From contig JACPQD010000097.1 of the NCBI GenBank assembly GCA_016190665.1, positions 1-44,909 of the forward strand: a stretch of DNA of 44,909 nucleotides. The letters are read 5' to 3'. The notes under the pieces are model-generated. The model searched no databases and had not been told where the DNA came from. It saw nothing but the letters and a program-made list of their open reading frames with translations. This document shows positions 10,050-18,978 of this stretch, one piece after another. A program made the translations under genes and the position numbers. The stretch is from Chloroflexota bacterium (GTDB lineage: Bacteria; Chloroflexota; Dehalococcoidia; JACPQD01). Position 1 is the first letter of the stretch; every line of letters begins with the position of its first letter.

Positions 10050-11561
10050 CTATAGCTTGAAAGTGGACTTGAACTCCGCTATGGCGGCCTTGAGCTTTGA
10101 TTCTGTCTCCCCGCTGATAACCTTTTCGGTGGCTATCTTCTGGCCCACCTCAGGATGGTTAGTCTCCATGAACTTGTGGAAGTTGTCCTCAAAGGCGCCA
10201 ACCTTCTCGACGGCGATGTCGTCCAGATGGCCGTTGGTTACCGCGTAAAGGATGGTCACTTGCTTTTCCAGCGACATCGGGACGTATTGTGGCTGCTTCA
10301 GTATCTCGGTGATGCGCTGGCCTCTATCCAATTGCGCCCTGGTGGCCCTGTCCAGGTCCTGCGCGCCGAACTGGGCGAAGGCCGCCAGCTCCGCAAACTG
10401 CGCCAGTTCAAGCCGCAGCCGGCCGGCCACCTGCTTCATCGCCTTCGTCTGGGCCGAGCCACCGACGCGAGAGACAGAAAGGCCGACGTTCATAGCCGGC
10501 CTGATGCCGGCATTGAACAGATCCGTTTCCAGGTAGATCTGGCCGTCGGTGATCGATATGACGTTGGTGGGAATATACGCCGATATGTCGTTCGCTTGCG
10601 TCTCGATAATCGGCAAAGCGGTCAATGAGCCGCCGCCGAGCTCAGGCGCCAGTTTGGCCGCTCGCTCCAAGAGCCTGCTATGCAGGTAGAAAACATCGCC
10701 GGGGTAGGCCTCGCGTCCGGCTGGCCGTTTCAGCAGCAGGGACAACTGACGGTAGGCCCAGGCGTGCTTGGAGAGATCGTCATATACCACCAGCGCGTCT
10801 TTGCCCATCTCCATGAACTCTTCGCCGATGGCGCACCCGGCGTAAGGGGCCAGGTACTGAACGGCGGCGGGGTCCGAGGCGCTGGCCGCCACCATGATGG
10901 TGTGCTCCATGGCGCCGTATTTCTCCAGAGTGGCCACCAACTGAGCCACCTTGGCGGACTTCTGCCCGATGGCGACGTATATGCAGGCCAGGTCCCCGCC
11001 CTTTTGATTGATAATAGTGTCTACCGCGATGGCGGTCTTGCCGTTGGTGCGGTCGCCAATGATTAACTCGCGCTGGCCGCGCCCGATGGGAATCATGCTA
11101 TCAATAGCTTTGATTCCCGTCTGAACGGGCGTGTCCACCGACTTGCGCGCCACGACGTTAGGGGCAATACGCTCCACTGGACGCGTCTTCTGGGTCTTGA
11201 TGGGACCTTTGCCATCCAGGGGTCGTCCCAGAGGATCAACCACGCGGCCAATGAGAGCCTCTCCCACGGGAACCTGGGCGATCCTTCCCGTGGAGCGTAC
11301 CTCATCCCCCTCCTTAATAGCGCCGAAGTCGCCAAGGAGGATGGCGCCCACGCTCTCCTCTTCCAGGTTAAGGGCCAGCCCCATGATGCCGCCCGGGAAC
11401 TCCAGAAGCTCATTGTACTTGGCTGCCGTCAATCCCGAGATACGAGCGATCCCGTCGCCCACTTCGACCACGGTGCCCACGTGTGTGGCGGACACCACCG
11501 CGCCAAACTGTTCTATCTGCCGTCTCAGGATAGAGGCAATGTCCTCCGAACGAACTGCCAT
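10050..11561 (-). CDS. atpA: F1Fo ATP synthase alpha subunit
   Basis: Regulatory nucleotide-binding subunit of F1. The 503-residue product has P-loop [15 protein letters not shown], the [13 protein letters not shown] segment, [20 protein letters not shown] and PAYPGDVF-type sequence ([21 protein letters not shown]). N-terminal beta-barrel [17 protein letters not shown] 11561 follows GGAGGTGG. Normal length. It lies between atpH and atpG. Confidence 0.98.
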   Translation of the reverse strand: MAVRSEDIASILRRQIEQFGAVVSATHVGTVVEVGDGIARISGLTAAKYNELLEFPGGIMGLALNLEEESVGAILLGDFGAIKEGDEVRSTGRIAQVPVGEALIGRVVDPLGRPLDGKGPIKTQKTRPVERIAPNVVARKSVDTPVQTGIKAIDSMIPIGRGQRELIIGDRTNGKTAIAVDTIINQKGGDLACIYVAIGQKSAKVAQLVATLEKYGAMEHTIMVAASASDPAAVQYLAPYAGCAIGEEFMEMGKDALVVYDDLSKHAWAYRQLSLLLKRPAGREAYPGDVFYLHSRLLERAAKLAPELGGGSLTALPIIETQANDISAYIPTNVISITDGQIYLETDLFNAGIRPAMNVGLSVSRVGGSAQTKAMKQVAGRLRLELAQFAELAAFAQFGAQDLDRATRAQLDRGQRITEILKQPQYVPMSLEKQVTILYAVTNGHLDDIAVEKVGAFEDNFHKFMETNHPEVGQKIATEKVISGETESKLKAAIAEFKSTFKL

Positions 11562-11576
11562 CTATTCCACCTCCAA

Positions 11577-12119
11577 TTAGCCTGCCTCCCCGGAAAGGCG
11601 TCTTTTCAAAGTCAAAAGGTTAGTAAGAGTGCTGCCGTCGATGAGCCTGTCGCCGATCCTGGTTATGAGACCACCCAGGATGGAGGGCTCCACCCGGGCC
11701 GTGAGGAGCACCTGCTTGCCAGTCATCGCTTCGAGACGCTCCTTGAGCTTGGCCTTGTCGTCCTCGTCCAGAGGCACCGCCGTGACGACTTCGGCCCGTT
11801 CGATGCCGCGATGGGCGTCAACCATAGCCATATACTGACATTCTATCTGGCCGGCGATGGTGAGGCGGCCCTTAACAATGAGAAGAGATACCAGGTTAAA
11901 AGCCAGGGAAGCCAAATCAGGTCGTACCTCCCGAATCACCCGCTGTTTCTCCGCCAAAGGTATCTTGGGGTTTCCCAGAAGCGATAGCAACTCAGGCCTC
12001 GTGGCCAGGTCCGTGATGGCCTCCAGGTCCGCTGCCCAACGGTCTATTTCGTTCTTTTCGAGGGCAAGCTGGAAAACTGCTTGAGCGTAGCGCCTCGCGG
12101 CAGCCGTGACCCTTGCCAC
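11577..12119 (-). CDS. atpH: F1Fo ATP synthase delta subunit
   Basis: Peripheral-stalk protein that joins F1 alpha to the b subunits (OSCP homologue). The 180-residue product has an N-terminal helical bundle (AAARRYAQAVFQLALEKNEIDRW) and the C-terminal family motif EPSILGGLITRIGDRLIDGS. Start is GTG 12119 with AAAGGAG seven bases upstream. A heptamer repeat element separates it from atpF. Confidence 0.95.
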   Translation of the reverse strand: MARVTAAARRYAQAVFQLALEKNEIDRWAADLEAITDLATRPELLSLLGNPKIPLAEKQRVIREVRPDLASLAFNLVSLLIVKGRLTIAGQIECQYMAMVDAHRGIERAEVVTAVPLDEDDKAKLKERLEAMTGKQVLLTARVEPSILGGLITRIGDRLIDGSTLTNLLTLKRRLSGEAG

Positions 12120-12136
12120 GAACGGTCTCCTTTCAT

Positions 12137-12220
12137 AGCTAACAGCTTTCAGCGATCAGCTTCCAGCACCCGTCATTCCGGAGCTGATAGCTGATAGCTG
12201 ACGGCTGACAGCTGACCGCT
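12137..12220. repeat. Heptamer repeat element (GCTGANN family), copy 2, inside the atp operon
   Basis: On the + strand the left half runs in exact 7-bp register: agctaac, agctttc, agcgatc, agcttcc, agcaccc (12137-12171). The right half is agctgat, agctgat, agctgac, ggctgac, agctgac (12182-12216). The halves are roughly inverted copies, so the RNA between atpF and atpH could form a long imperfect hairpin. No gene is interrupted. Confidence 0.85.
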
Positions 12221-12229
12221 ATTCTTGCA

Positions 12230-12730
12230 TCAGTTCTTCCTGAGGCCCGCGGATTTCTCCAGCACCTCTTCAATCAGCTTCTTGTGTGCCGCCTTGTCCA
12301 AAGATATGCTGATAACCTTCTCCGCGGCGAGGATGGCGAGGTCAGCGAACTCCTTGCGAAGCTGGTCAGTGGCTGCATCCCGTTCTATCCGGATCTCAGA
12401 CCGCGCCCTCGAAAGAATGGACTCGGTCTCCTTTTTCGCCTCCCGCCTTGCCTCTTCCTTGAGCCGCTCTCCAATCTCCGCCGCCTGGGCTATTATGGCT
12501 TGGCCCTCTCGGCGCGCATCCTCCAGGTGCTCTCGGACTCTCTGCTCGGTTCGTGCGGTCTCTTCTTTGAGGGCCTCCGCCCTTTCCATGCTCTCCTTGA
12601 TTCTGGCAGAGCGCTGGTCAAGCATCCCGAGGACGGGTTTGTACAGGAACATGTAGAGCAGCCCCAGCAGCAGGGAGAAGTTAACAACCTGGGCGATTAT
12701 GCCGGGTATGTTGAAACCGAGGGCTTCCAA
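12230..12730 (-). CDS. atpF: F1Fo ATP synthase b subunit
   Basis: Peripheral stalk: one N-terminal membrane helix (IIAQVVNFSLLLGLLYMFLY, residues ~12-31) followed by a long charged coiled coil (~40-150, rich in Glu/Arg/Ala) that runs up to F1. Product 166 residues, normal. The start is a TTG codon at 12730, strongly supported by AAGGAG seven bases upstream and by lack of another start before the membrane helix. Confidence 0.95.
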   Translation of the reverse strand: MEALGFNIPGIIAQVVNFSLLLGLLYMFLYKPVLGMLDQRSARIKESMERAEALKEETARTEQRVREHLEDARREGQAIIAQAAEIGERLKEEARREAKKETESILSRARSEIRIERDAATDQLRKEFADLAILAAEKVISISLDKAAHKKLIEEVLEKSAGLRKN

Positions 12731-12794
12731 AGGGAGTCTCCTTCCCGTCCCATCCTGAATGACTAAGGAGCTACTTTTCGGTCAGGGCTTGCGC

Positions 12795-13043
<249 letters not shown>

Positions 13044-13080
13044 TCATGCTATAGCCCCGATGAAATCGGGGCAATGTATC

Positions 13081-14058
13081 CTAGGGATGCTCCTTTTCAT
13101 GTCCTTCACCCCCAGGCGCCGTCACCGCCACGGTGCCGAAGATGAGGGTAAGTATGGCGAATATCAGGGCCTGGACCAGGCCGACAAACAACTCCAGGCC
13201 ATAGAAGGGGATCACCGCCACCCAGGGGACCAGGAAGACCAACACGGTGAGGAGGATCTCCCCGGCCAGGATGTTGCCGAAAAGTCGGAAGGTAAAGCTG
13301 ACAATACGGACGAACTCGCTGACCAACTCCAGTATTCCGACGATGAAATCGATGAAGCCGATGAAAAGGTCGCCCCGGAGCAACTTGCCAACGGAAAAGA
13401 ACTTGCTGGCGTAGCGCAAGAAACCGAGGGTGGATATGCCCCAATACTCGACGAAGAAGGCAGATACCAGCGCCAGAGCCAGCGGCGTATTGACGTCGGT
13501 ATTGGCGCTGCGCAGGAAGGGCATCAGCAACCCCTTCTCAACGTGCTTGGAGTCCTTGCCCTCTGCCTCCTTCCCACCGCCCTCGCCTGGCATCAGCAAA
13601 GCCAGCTCCAGGCCGCCGACCTCCACCTTGTTGAAGACGTTCCCGTGCTCGTCCGGCTCAACGAATCCTATCGTTCCGTAGCCCGGCAGGAGGCCCATCC
13701 AGTTCGACACGACGACGAAGAGGAATATGGTCATGACCACAGGGAAGAATCGTCGCCCGTTCTTCTTGCCCGCGATGCTCTCCACCATCCCGACGAACAT
13801 CTCGACAACCAGTTCCACGAAGTTCTGCAGGTTGGTGGGGATCGCCTGCATTCGACGGGTGCCGAAATACGAAATGGCGAGAAGAACGATTATGCTGGCC
13901 CAGGCCGCAATAATAGTATTGGTGATAGGGAAACCTGATAAGGTGAAGATCTTTTCGGCGGGAAGCTGGACGTGTCCCAGGGGAGCGCGAAAGAAGATGA
14001 ATCCAACAGCAGCGAGAATCACTACTCCGAGGACGATAGTCAGTTTTCTTGAGGGCAC
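13081..14058 (-). CDS. atpB: F1Fo ATP synthase a subunit
   Basis: Membrane stator that forms the ion half-channels. The 325-residue product has the essential Arg in SFTFRLFGNILAGE and the C-terminal helix FYGLELFVGLVQALIFAIL. It is longer than the usual ~240-270 residues: a polar, Gly/Glu/Lys-rich stretch (GEGGGKEAEGKDSKHVEKG) lies between the early membrane helices in the periplasmic-side loop region. Start is GTG 14058, sharing one base with the atpZ stop, so the two are coupled. Confidence 0.95.
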   Translation of the reverse strand: MPSRKLTIVLGVVILAAVGFIFFRAPLGHVQLPAEKIFTLSGFPITNTIIAAWASIIVLLAISYFGTRRMQAIPTNLQNFVELVVEMFVGMVESIAGKKNGRRFFPVVMTIFLFVVVSNWMGLLPGYGTIGFVEPDEHGNVFNKVEVGGLELALLMPGEGGGKEAEGKDSKHVEKGLLMPFLRSANTDVNTPLALALVSAFFVEYWGISTLGFLRYASKFFSVGKLLRGDLFIGFIDFIVGILELVSEFVRIVSFTFRLFGNILAGEILLTVLVFLVPWVAVIPFYGLELFVGLVQALIFAILTLIFGTVAVTAPGGEGHEKEHP

Positions 14059-14291
14059 TAATTATCTTCCTTTTCGTTTTCGTTGGAGTCCCTGGTGGCT
14101 AAGGGAAAGAGCATCCGGTAAAGACCCACAAAGGCAGCCACGAGGCCAAGGAAAAAGCACGTAAGGGTCAGAAGTGGGGTGGTGCCCAGAGCCTTGTCGA
14201 GCCAGAGCCCAACAGCGAGTCCCGCTATCAGGCAGAAGACGATGTACCAGCCTATGCCCAGTAGCCGGAGCGCCGCAGCCCATTTCCTCAT
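14058..14291 (-). CDS. ATP synthase accessory protein AtpZ/AtpI-like
   Basis: Small membrane protein of the ATPase_gene1 family that commonly opens atp operons; family members are linked to c-ring assembly or Mg2+/Ca2+ handling. The 77-residue product has two membrane helices (~9-30 and ~37-60) with GLAVGLWLDKALGTTPLLTL between, and an acidic tail. ATG 14291 has CGGAG before it. It is the first gene of the operon, 18 bases after the likely transcription start. Confidence 0.85.
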   Translation of the reverse strand: MRKWAAALRLLGIGWYIVFCLIAGLAVGLWLDKALGTTPLLTLTCFFLGLVAAFVGLYRMLFPLATRDSNENEKEDN

Positions 14292-14315
14292 GCTAACTCC
14301 GTTTGCCGAGCAGTC

Positions 14316-14345
14316 AGTATAACATAAGCTCTACTTCTCGGTCAA
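14316..14345 (-). promoter_or_regulatory. Sigma70 promoter for the ATP synthase operon
   Basis: Reading the minus strand: TTGACC (14345-14340), 18-base spacer, TATACT (14321-14316). The -35 box overlaps the end of the WecA-like gene. Transcription would start near 14309, just before atpZ at 14291. Good match to consensus in the only gap upstream of the operon. Confidence 0.7.
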
Positions 14346-15385
14346 CTGATACGGCCAAACTTCTTTTGGGCGATTATCGCGAGCACCGCACCCACCAGGA
14401 CTACCATACCGGCGATGGCATATAGCTTCATAAGACGAGTGGAGAGAACGATGGCCAGAGTCCCGAAGGCGGCGCAAAGCGAGTAGAGAAGCAGAACTAT
14501 CTGCCGTTGGGAGAGGCCCATCTCCATAAGGCGATGGTGAATGTGGGCGCGGTCGGCCTGAAAGGGAGAACGGCGCGTAATCAGGCGGCGGCCGATGATC
14601 CAGGCGGCATCGATTATCGGGATGCCGAGAACGAGCAGCAGAGTGGCTGCCTTGGTTCCTCCGATGACAGATATGGTGCTCAAGGTGTAGCCGAGAAAGA
14701 CGGCCCCGGAAGTGCCCATAGTTATCTTGGCCGGAGAAAAGTTGTGAGGCAGGAAGCCCAGGGCGCTGCCGGCGAGGGCGAGGGGCAGCAGGGCGATGCT
14801 ATACTGGCTCAGGCCGAAGCTGTGCACGAAAAGCGTGATCGCCGCGATGGCCGCAATGCCTGCCGCCAGACCGTCAAGCCCGTCAATGAAGTTGATGGCA
14901 TTCATGGCGCCGACTATCCAGAAAAGGGTAAAAGCCACAGCCAGGACTTCGGGAAACTGAAACATGCTGTTGACCGTTGGCTCGCCGAAAGGATTCGGCA
15001 CCTGTGTGATTCGGATGCCTGAAAGAACAGCGATGGTCGCCGCCGCTAGCTGGACAAGCAACTGCGACAGAGGGCCCAGCTCGTAGCGGTCGTCAACGAT
15101 GCCCATAATCAGGACGGTGGTGGCTCCGAGGAGAAGTCCCGCCACTTTCAACAGCTCTGCGGAGGGCCTCTCGGGCGCCACGAGGACAGTGACCAATATG
15201 GCCACAGTAAAAGCGAGATACATGGCCAATCCGCCCAGGCGCGGCTTCAGAACCGTCTCCCGGCGGCTGGCAGGGCGGTCTACCAAACGGAAGCGTACGG
15301 CGACCGCTTTGGCAAGAGGAGAGGACAGGTAGGACAGAAGTAGAGAACCGAGGAAAGCAATAGCTAAAGGCAGGAGCTGTGACAC
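14342..15385 (-). CDS. WecA/TagO-type undecaprenyl-phosphate sugar-1-phosphate transferase
   Basis: Polytopic membrane enzyme that links a UDP-HexNAc sugar phosphate to undecaprenyl phosphate, starting synthesis of a secondary wall or surface polymer. The 347-residue product has about ten membrane helices and the family motifs GIVDDRYELGPLSQL, NAINFIDGLDGLAAG and the HIHHRLMEMGLSQRQ loop. HIHH is characteristic of the WecA/TagO branch rather than MraY. Start is GTG 15385, with only a weak GAGG upstream. It directly precedes the ATP synthase operon promoter. The sugar (GlcNAc or other) is not determinable. Confidence 0.88.
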   Translation of the reverse strand: MSQLLPLAIAFLGSLLLSYLSSPLAKAVAVRFRLVDRPASRRETVLKPRLGGLAMYLAFTVAILVTVLVAPERPSAELLKVAGLLLGATTVLIMGIVDDRYELGPLSQLLVQLAAATIAVLSGIRITQVPNPFGEPTVNSMFQFPEVLAVAFTLFWIVGAMNAINFIDGLDGLAAGIAAIAAITLFVHSFGLSQYSIALLPLALAGSALGFLPHNFSPAKITMGTSGAVFLGYTLSTISVIGGTKAATLLLVLGIPIIDAAWIIGRRLITRRSPFQADRAHIHHRLMEMGLSQRQIVLLLYSLCAAFGTLAIVLSTRLMKLYAIAGMVVLVGAVLAIIAQKKFGRIS

Positions 15386-15446
15386 GGTTCTCTAAACCTC
15401 ACCCTTCATTAGGAGTCCCATCAATTTGCGTCGCCGCCTCGCCGGG

Positions 15447-15479
15447 CTCAAAAGGAAGCCCCAGAGCTGACTCTGGGGC
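15447..15479 (-). terminator. Rho-independent terminator after the zinc-ribbon gene
   Basis: A perfect 9-bp stem, GCCCCAGAG and CTCTGGGGC with a 4-base loop (15458-15479), is followed on the minus strand by TTCCTTTTG. It lies about 60 bases past the stop of the gene at 15538-15957 and ends that two-gene unit. Confidence 0.75.
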
Positions 15480-15537
15480 GTACCGGACGAAGCGAACTTT
15501 GGGCTGTGTCTCTGCTCCACCAGAGTGCAACTTGCCT

Positions 15538-15957
15538 CTACTTCTTGAAAAGGGAAACGAAGTCCCCCGGGAAATCCTTGAGGAAATTATGCATATCGAG
15601 GACATCGTCTACACTGATGTCTTTGCTGCTATTGTATTTGTAAAGCTCTGTTTCCGTGAGGTCGCTAACGCCCTCCGGCGTTCTGGCATCTTTGACCACT
15701 GCCGCTACGAGCCCATGGCTGTGGCAAGATGAGCAAAACACGCTGAGAAACCAGAGCTCTTCTTGGTGCCCAAGGACGTTGACGTTGCTGGCTTCATAGC
15801 GCTGCCCGCAGACGCTGCACTTCATGGTGGCCATCAGACGTTTGAGAAATTTCTCGTGCATCGCAGTTTCTTCTCCCATGCACCAAACACATTCCAACGA
15901 CGCAGAAAGAAGATCACTGAGTTCGATCCATCGTGCCACAAGCCTCGAAAACTGCAC
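15538..15957 (-). CDS. Zinc-ribbon protein of unknown function
   Basis: I do not recognise the family. The 139-residue product has a probable four-Cys zinc site, CSVCGQRYEA about 28 residues before VFCSSCHSHG, and a further CVWC near the N-terminus. The C-terminal part (VSDLTETELYKYNSSKDISVDDVLDMHNFLKDF) is acidic and helical, like a protein-protein contact arm. Start GTG 15957 lies four bases after the stop of the DUF151 gene, favouring coupled translation; a start at the Met in AMHEKFLKRL is also possible (the ribosome binding site does not decide). It is followed by a terminator. Confidence 0.65.
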   Translation of the reverse strand: MQFSRLVARWIELSDLLSASLECVWCMGEETAMHEKFLKRLMATMKCSVCGQRYEASNVNVLGHQEELWFLSVFCSSCHSHGLVAAVVKDARTPEGVSDLTETELYKYNSSKDISVDDVLDMHNFLKDFPGDFVSLFKK

Positions 15958-15961
15958 CAGA

Positions 15962-16492
15962 TCAGTCGGTGCTCTTACCAGGTTTTTCGAAATCCTCCCA
16001 ATCGATATTGTCGATCGCCTCTTTGAAGATGGACAGCTTGCCTAGCTCCTCTTCGCTCAAGGTGCCCGCTGGTAGAGGCTTTCCTGTTTCCTTGTCCAGC
16101 ACGATGCCCGCTTTTTCGAGGACCGGCTCCTCAGCGTAAATGGGCACCTTCACCCTCACCGCCAGCGCTATGGCGTCGCTGGGTCGCGAGTCAATCTCCA
16201 GTCTGTTGCCATCGGTGTGTAGAACGATCTTGGCATAGAAAGTGTCGTTGTTCAAATCGCTGACCACAATGGAGTCGACCGTGGCCCCTAAAGCCGTTAT
16301 GACCGATCGCAGGAGGTCATGAGTCAAGGGCCGCGGCACGGACACTTCCTGCAACTTCAAAGCGATGGCATCAGCCTCCGCTGGCCCGATCCAGATGGGC
16401 AAATAGCGGTCCGAATACCTTTCCTTAAGTATTACGACGCGCTGGTAGTTCACCAGGCTTACCCGGATGCTGTCCACGGTCATCTCGACCAT
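15962..16492 (-). CDS. DUF151 / bifunctional nuclease family protein
   Basis: BFN-domain protein; plant and Thermotoga homologues are nuclease-like, but the bacterial role is unclear. The 176-residue product shows the typical core ILKERYSDRYLPIWIGPAEADAIAL, RPLTHDLLRSVI, FYAKIVLH and IDSRPSDAIALAVRVKVPIY, then a C-terminal tail EELGKLSIFKEAIDNIDWEDF. ATG 16492 has GGGGAGG five bases upstream; a TTG one codon earlier is less likely. It forms a unit with the downstream zinc-ribbon gene. Confidence 0.88.
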   Translation of the reverse strand: MVEMTVDSIRVSLVNYQRVVILKERYSDRYLPIWIGPAEADAIALKLQEVSVPRPLTHDLLRSVITALGATVDSIVVSDLNNDTFYAKIVLHTDGNRLEIDSRPSDAIALAVRVKVPIYAEEPVLEKAGIVLDKETGKPLPAGTLSEEELGKLSIFKEAIDNIDWEDFEKPGKSTD

Positions 16493-16931
16493 CAAGAGCC
16501 TCCCCCGCCATTTCCCGCCGGTAACCTCATTCTAGATTATCCAGCTTCGGCTGTCAATCGTCGTAATCCGTTAAACGCAGTATCACACTTGACTGCTGCT
16601 TTCGGGCGCCACGAAGTGTCAAACGGGCTTGGGCGGCCACTGGGGGGAAGTAACCGCCCGTGCGCGCCGGACGTCATGCGTCCCGCTGGGCGAAGGGCCT
16701 CATGCTCGTGGGCCACCAGCGAAAGACCCCCGCTTTGTCTCCATTGAAGCCGGATGCGGCATGACTCCCCACCACACCCCCGTCATGCCTTCCCGAAGAA
16801 AAGGGACGACAAAAAAGAGGCGTCTACCTACCGAACCCCGTTCGTAGCGATGAGAAAAGGGCGCCTGGCGCGGCAGACAAGCTCGAGGCAAGGTCTGCCA
16901 GGGGTTTTGGGCGCGCGCCACTACTCGCCGG
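16493..16931. other. Intergenic region, 439 bases
   Basis: No frame here has family features or a ribosome binding site. It contains an inverted repeat GGCAGAC (16872-16878) / GTCTGCC (16893-16899), and on the minus strand this is followed by gcgccaggcgcccttttc, a T-run that could make it a terminator for the MBL-fold gene ending at 16932. The rest is unassigned. Confidence 0.45.
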
Positions 16932-17672
16932 TTAGACGGTGAAAGTCTTCCACTCGCCCGGCTTGATGACCACCGGCGTCGTGGCCGCCGCGTCCTTCTT
17001 CACCGCTTTGACGAAGGCCGCGGGCACTTTGGATCCCTCCACATAGTGGCAGGGAATGGCCCACTTCAAGCCCATCCAGCGACATATCATGGCGGCCTCC
17101 TCCGGGCTCATGTCAGGCGTAAAATCGGGCCCCGAGACGCCTCCCACCGGGAGCATGGCCAGTTGCGGCTTGTACAGCTCGCCGTAGAGCTTCATGTCGC
17201 CGTAGATGGAAGTGTCGCCGGCGAGATAGATGGGGAATCCCGACTCGGTGGTGAGGATGAATCCGAGAGGGACCCCGCTGAGCATCTCATTTCCAGACTC
17301 GAAAAAGGAAACGTGCCTGGCATAGACCACCTTGACCTTGATGCCGCCGAAAGTCCGCTCCGCGCCGTAGGGGGCAGCGCGGAAGCGGGCATCGTCGAGG
17401 CCGTTCTTCACCAGGTGGCGTTTCACGTCGCCGCCGCACATGATGGGGGCCTTGTCCATCCTCTTGGCCAGGGGCAGGATGTCCCCCAGATGGTCGCCGG
17501 CGCCATGGCTGAGCAGAAAGAGGTCGATGTCCTTGATGTCATTCAGCGGCACCGGCGATACGCCGTGTCCCTTGTAGCCGGAGAGGCAAGGGTCGATGAG
17601 CACCCTCATCCCCTTTTCCGTGACGATCTCGAAAGCCGAGACTGCGAAATACCTGACCTGAATCTTGCCCAT
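16932..17672 (-). CDS. Metallo-beta-lactamase-fold protein with altered HxHxDH motif
   Basis: UlaG-like MBL-fold hydrolase by overall sequence: IDPCLSGYKGHG, FPIYLAGDTSIYGDM and AIPCHYVEGSK. The 246-residue product should carry HxHxDH after the second strand, but reads LLSHGAGDHLGD: the middle His is Ala58 (His56, Asp60 and His61 remain). One metal site would lack a ligand. Start ATG 17672 follows AGGAGG; a TTG further upstream is less likely. Substrate unknown; stands alone between convergent and divergent neighbours. Confidence 0.8.
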   Translation of the reverse strand: MGKIQVRYFAVSAFEIVTEKGMRVLIDPCLSGYKGHGVSPVPLNDIKDIDLFLLSHGAGDHLGDILPLAKRMDKAPIMCGGDVKRHLVKNGLDDARFRAAPYGAERTFGGIKVKVVYARHVSFFESGNEMLSGVPLGFILTTESGFPIYLAGDTSIYGDMKLYGELYKPQLAMLPVGGVSGPDFTPDMSPEEAAMICRWMGLKWAIPCHYVEGSKVPAAFVKAVKKDAAATTPVVIKPGEWKTFTV

Positions 17673-18038
17673 GTGTCCTCCTATGATTCCCAAGATTTCG
17701 GCATATTGCCAACGAGAGACTAACGCAAAATGGGGAGGATGTCAAGAGGGTCTGCTGCCAGCTGCCACGGCTGGCGACGTCGCCTGGAATAACGCTCTCG
17801 TATTCCCACTGTCCGCGGCGCCAGACCCCGGTCCTCCATCTCAGTGTTTGCCCGCTTGACGCCCGCTGACACCAGGATTATACTGTGCGTAAGACTGCCA
17901 CCACGATAAACCGGGCCATGGGGAGTATCGCCGCGCAACACGCTTGTCCAGCCGAAGGTTGGGCTTCTGGTGGACCTTCGCTGGACGCTGACTAACCGTG
18001 GACCCAGATGCGATATCTCGGGCGAGCAAGGAGGCAAG
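17673..18038. other. Divergent intergenic region between MBL gene and TIR gene
   Basis: 366 bases. It holds a clear + strand promoter (17856-17884) and then a ~150-base leader for the TIR gene. The in-frame GTG at 17970 lies in this leader but has no ribosome binding site. No coding sequence or other repeat seen. Confidence 0.5.
17856..17884 (+). promoter_or_regulatory. Sigma70 promoter for the TIR-domain gene
   Basis: TTGACG (17856-17861), exactly 17 bases, TATACT (17879-17884). Predicted start near 17891 leaves a leader of about 148 bases before the GTG at 18039, long enough for leader-based control, though I see no recognisable riboswitch. Confidence 0.7.
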
Positions 18039-18890
18039 GTGTTACGCTCAACGTTCGTTTCATTTGCCGAGGAGGATCGCTACTTTGTCGATCTTCTGGT
18101 CGAAATCTTGCGCTTCCACGGCGTCAACGTATGGTGCAGCAATTCTTCCCTGACTGCTGGCGACCAGTGGCGCGCCGCTATCCACAAGGCGATGAACACC
18201 GCCGATTCGTTGACCGTGGTCGTCTCACAAAAAGCAAGCAATTCCCCATGGATAAAGCGGGAAGTGGCGGTGTTCCTGGCCATGAAGCCGCAAGCCCCTG
18301 TGCTCCCGATGTTATTGGACCACACACCGATGTCAGCTATCGACTCTGACTTGGAGCGCTTCCAGGCCGTGAACTTCGGGATGTCCATGTTAAGTGGCTT
18401 CCGGGCCCTTCTTAAGGCCCTGGGGAGTGACTTCCTGCCTAACGATGCGATTGTTGTCGCCGACCGGAGAACGGGTGAGGACCGCCGAAAGGGATGTGAC
18501 CGCAGGTGGTCCCCGATCAGTCAGAGGGTAAGATCCGGCTTTTGGAAAGCTTATCAGGCGGAATCCGGAGCAGGCAAGTTCGACCCGGTCGATTCGCTGG
18601 GCGGGAAGATGTCGGGGCTGACGAGAGCGGTCGGGCCTGAAGCTCAAAAATACGCATACCTGGATGTAAGCGGAAAGCGGGTCCCTTGGTCTGAGGCGCT
18701 TGATAACGCCTCTGCAAGCGTGTACGATGCGTTCAGAGATATGGAAAGGCCAAGAATCATCTACATAGTTGATGCGCTCGCGGAGTATATGTGCCGCAAC
18801 TACCAGTTAACCATGAACGAGAGGCGCCAGCGTGAGAGGAGAACGACGTCAGTGCTGCAGCCCGAAGCGGGCAACTCTAGGAAAGTGTAG
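18039..18890 (+). CDS. TIR-domain protein, probable NADase-type effector
   Basis: The N-terminal TIR domain (residues ~4-130) has RSTFVSFAEEDRYFVDLL, GVNVWCSNSSLTAGDQW, and SPWIKREVAVFL with the putative catalytic Glu75. Bacterial TIR domains with this Glu often cleave NAD+ in anti-phage defence. A second region carries an Arg/Asp-rich motif DRRTGEDRRKGCDRR (~145-160), then an unrecognised C-terminal domain with helical EALDNASASVYDAFRDM. No membrane helix. I start at GTG 18039 because AAGGAGG ends four bases before it and the TIR domain begins directly after; the frame also has a GTG at 17970. The gene stands alone with its own promoter, so the trigger and any partner are not evident. Defence role is inference. 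Confidence 0.85.
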   Translation: MLRSTFVSFAEEDRYFVDLLVEILRFHGVNVWCSNSSLTAGDQWRAAIHKAMNTADSLTVVVSQKASNSPWIKREVAVFLAMKPQAPVLPMLLDHTPMSAIDSDLERFQAVNFGMSMLSGFRALLKALGSDFLPNDAIVVADRRTGEDRRKGCDRRWSPISQRVRSGFWKAYQAESGAGKFDPVDSLGGKMSGLTRAVGPEAQKYAYLDVSGKRVPWSEALDNASASVYDAFRDMERPRIIYIVDALAEYMCRNYQLTMNERRQRERRTTSVLQPEAGNSRKV

Positions 18891-18978
18891 CTGCTAGTCT
18901 GCATCGGCTTCCATCTCAAAGCGTTGTAACTTCGTGATGGGAAAAGGAAGTCGCCTATTCCTCACGCCAGGCGCCTTC

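Noticed and set aside
16754..16942. Small genes in the 16.5-16.9 kb gap
   Set aside because: Low-complexity, Arg-rich translations with no ribosome binding sites or recognisable motifs on either strand.
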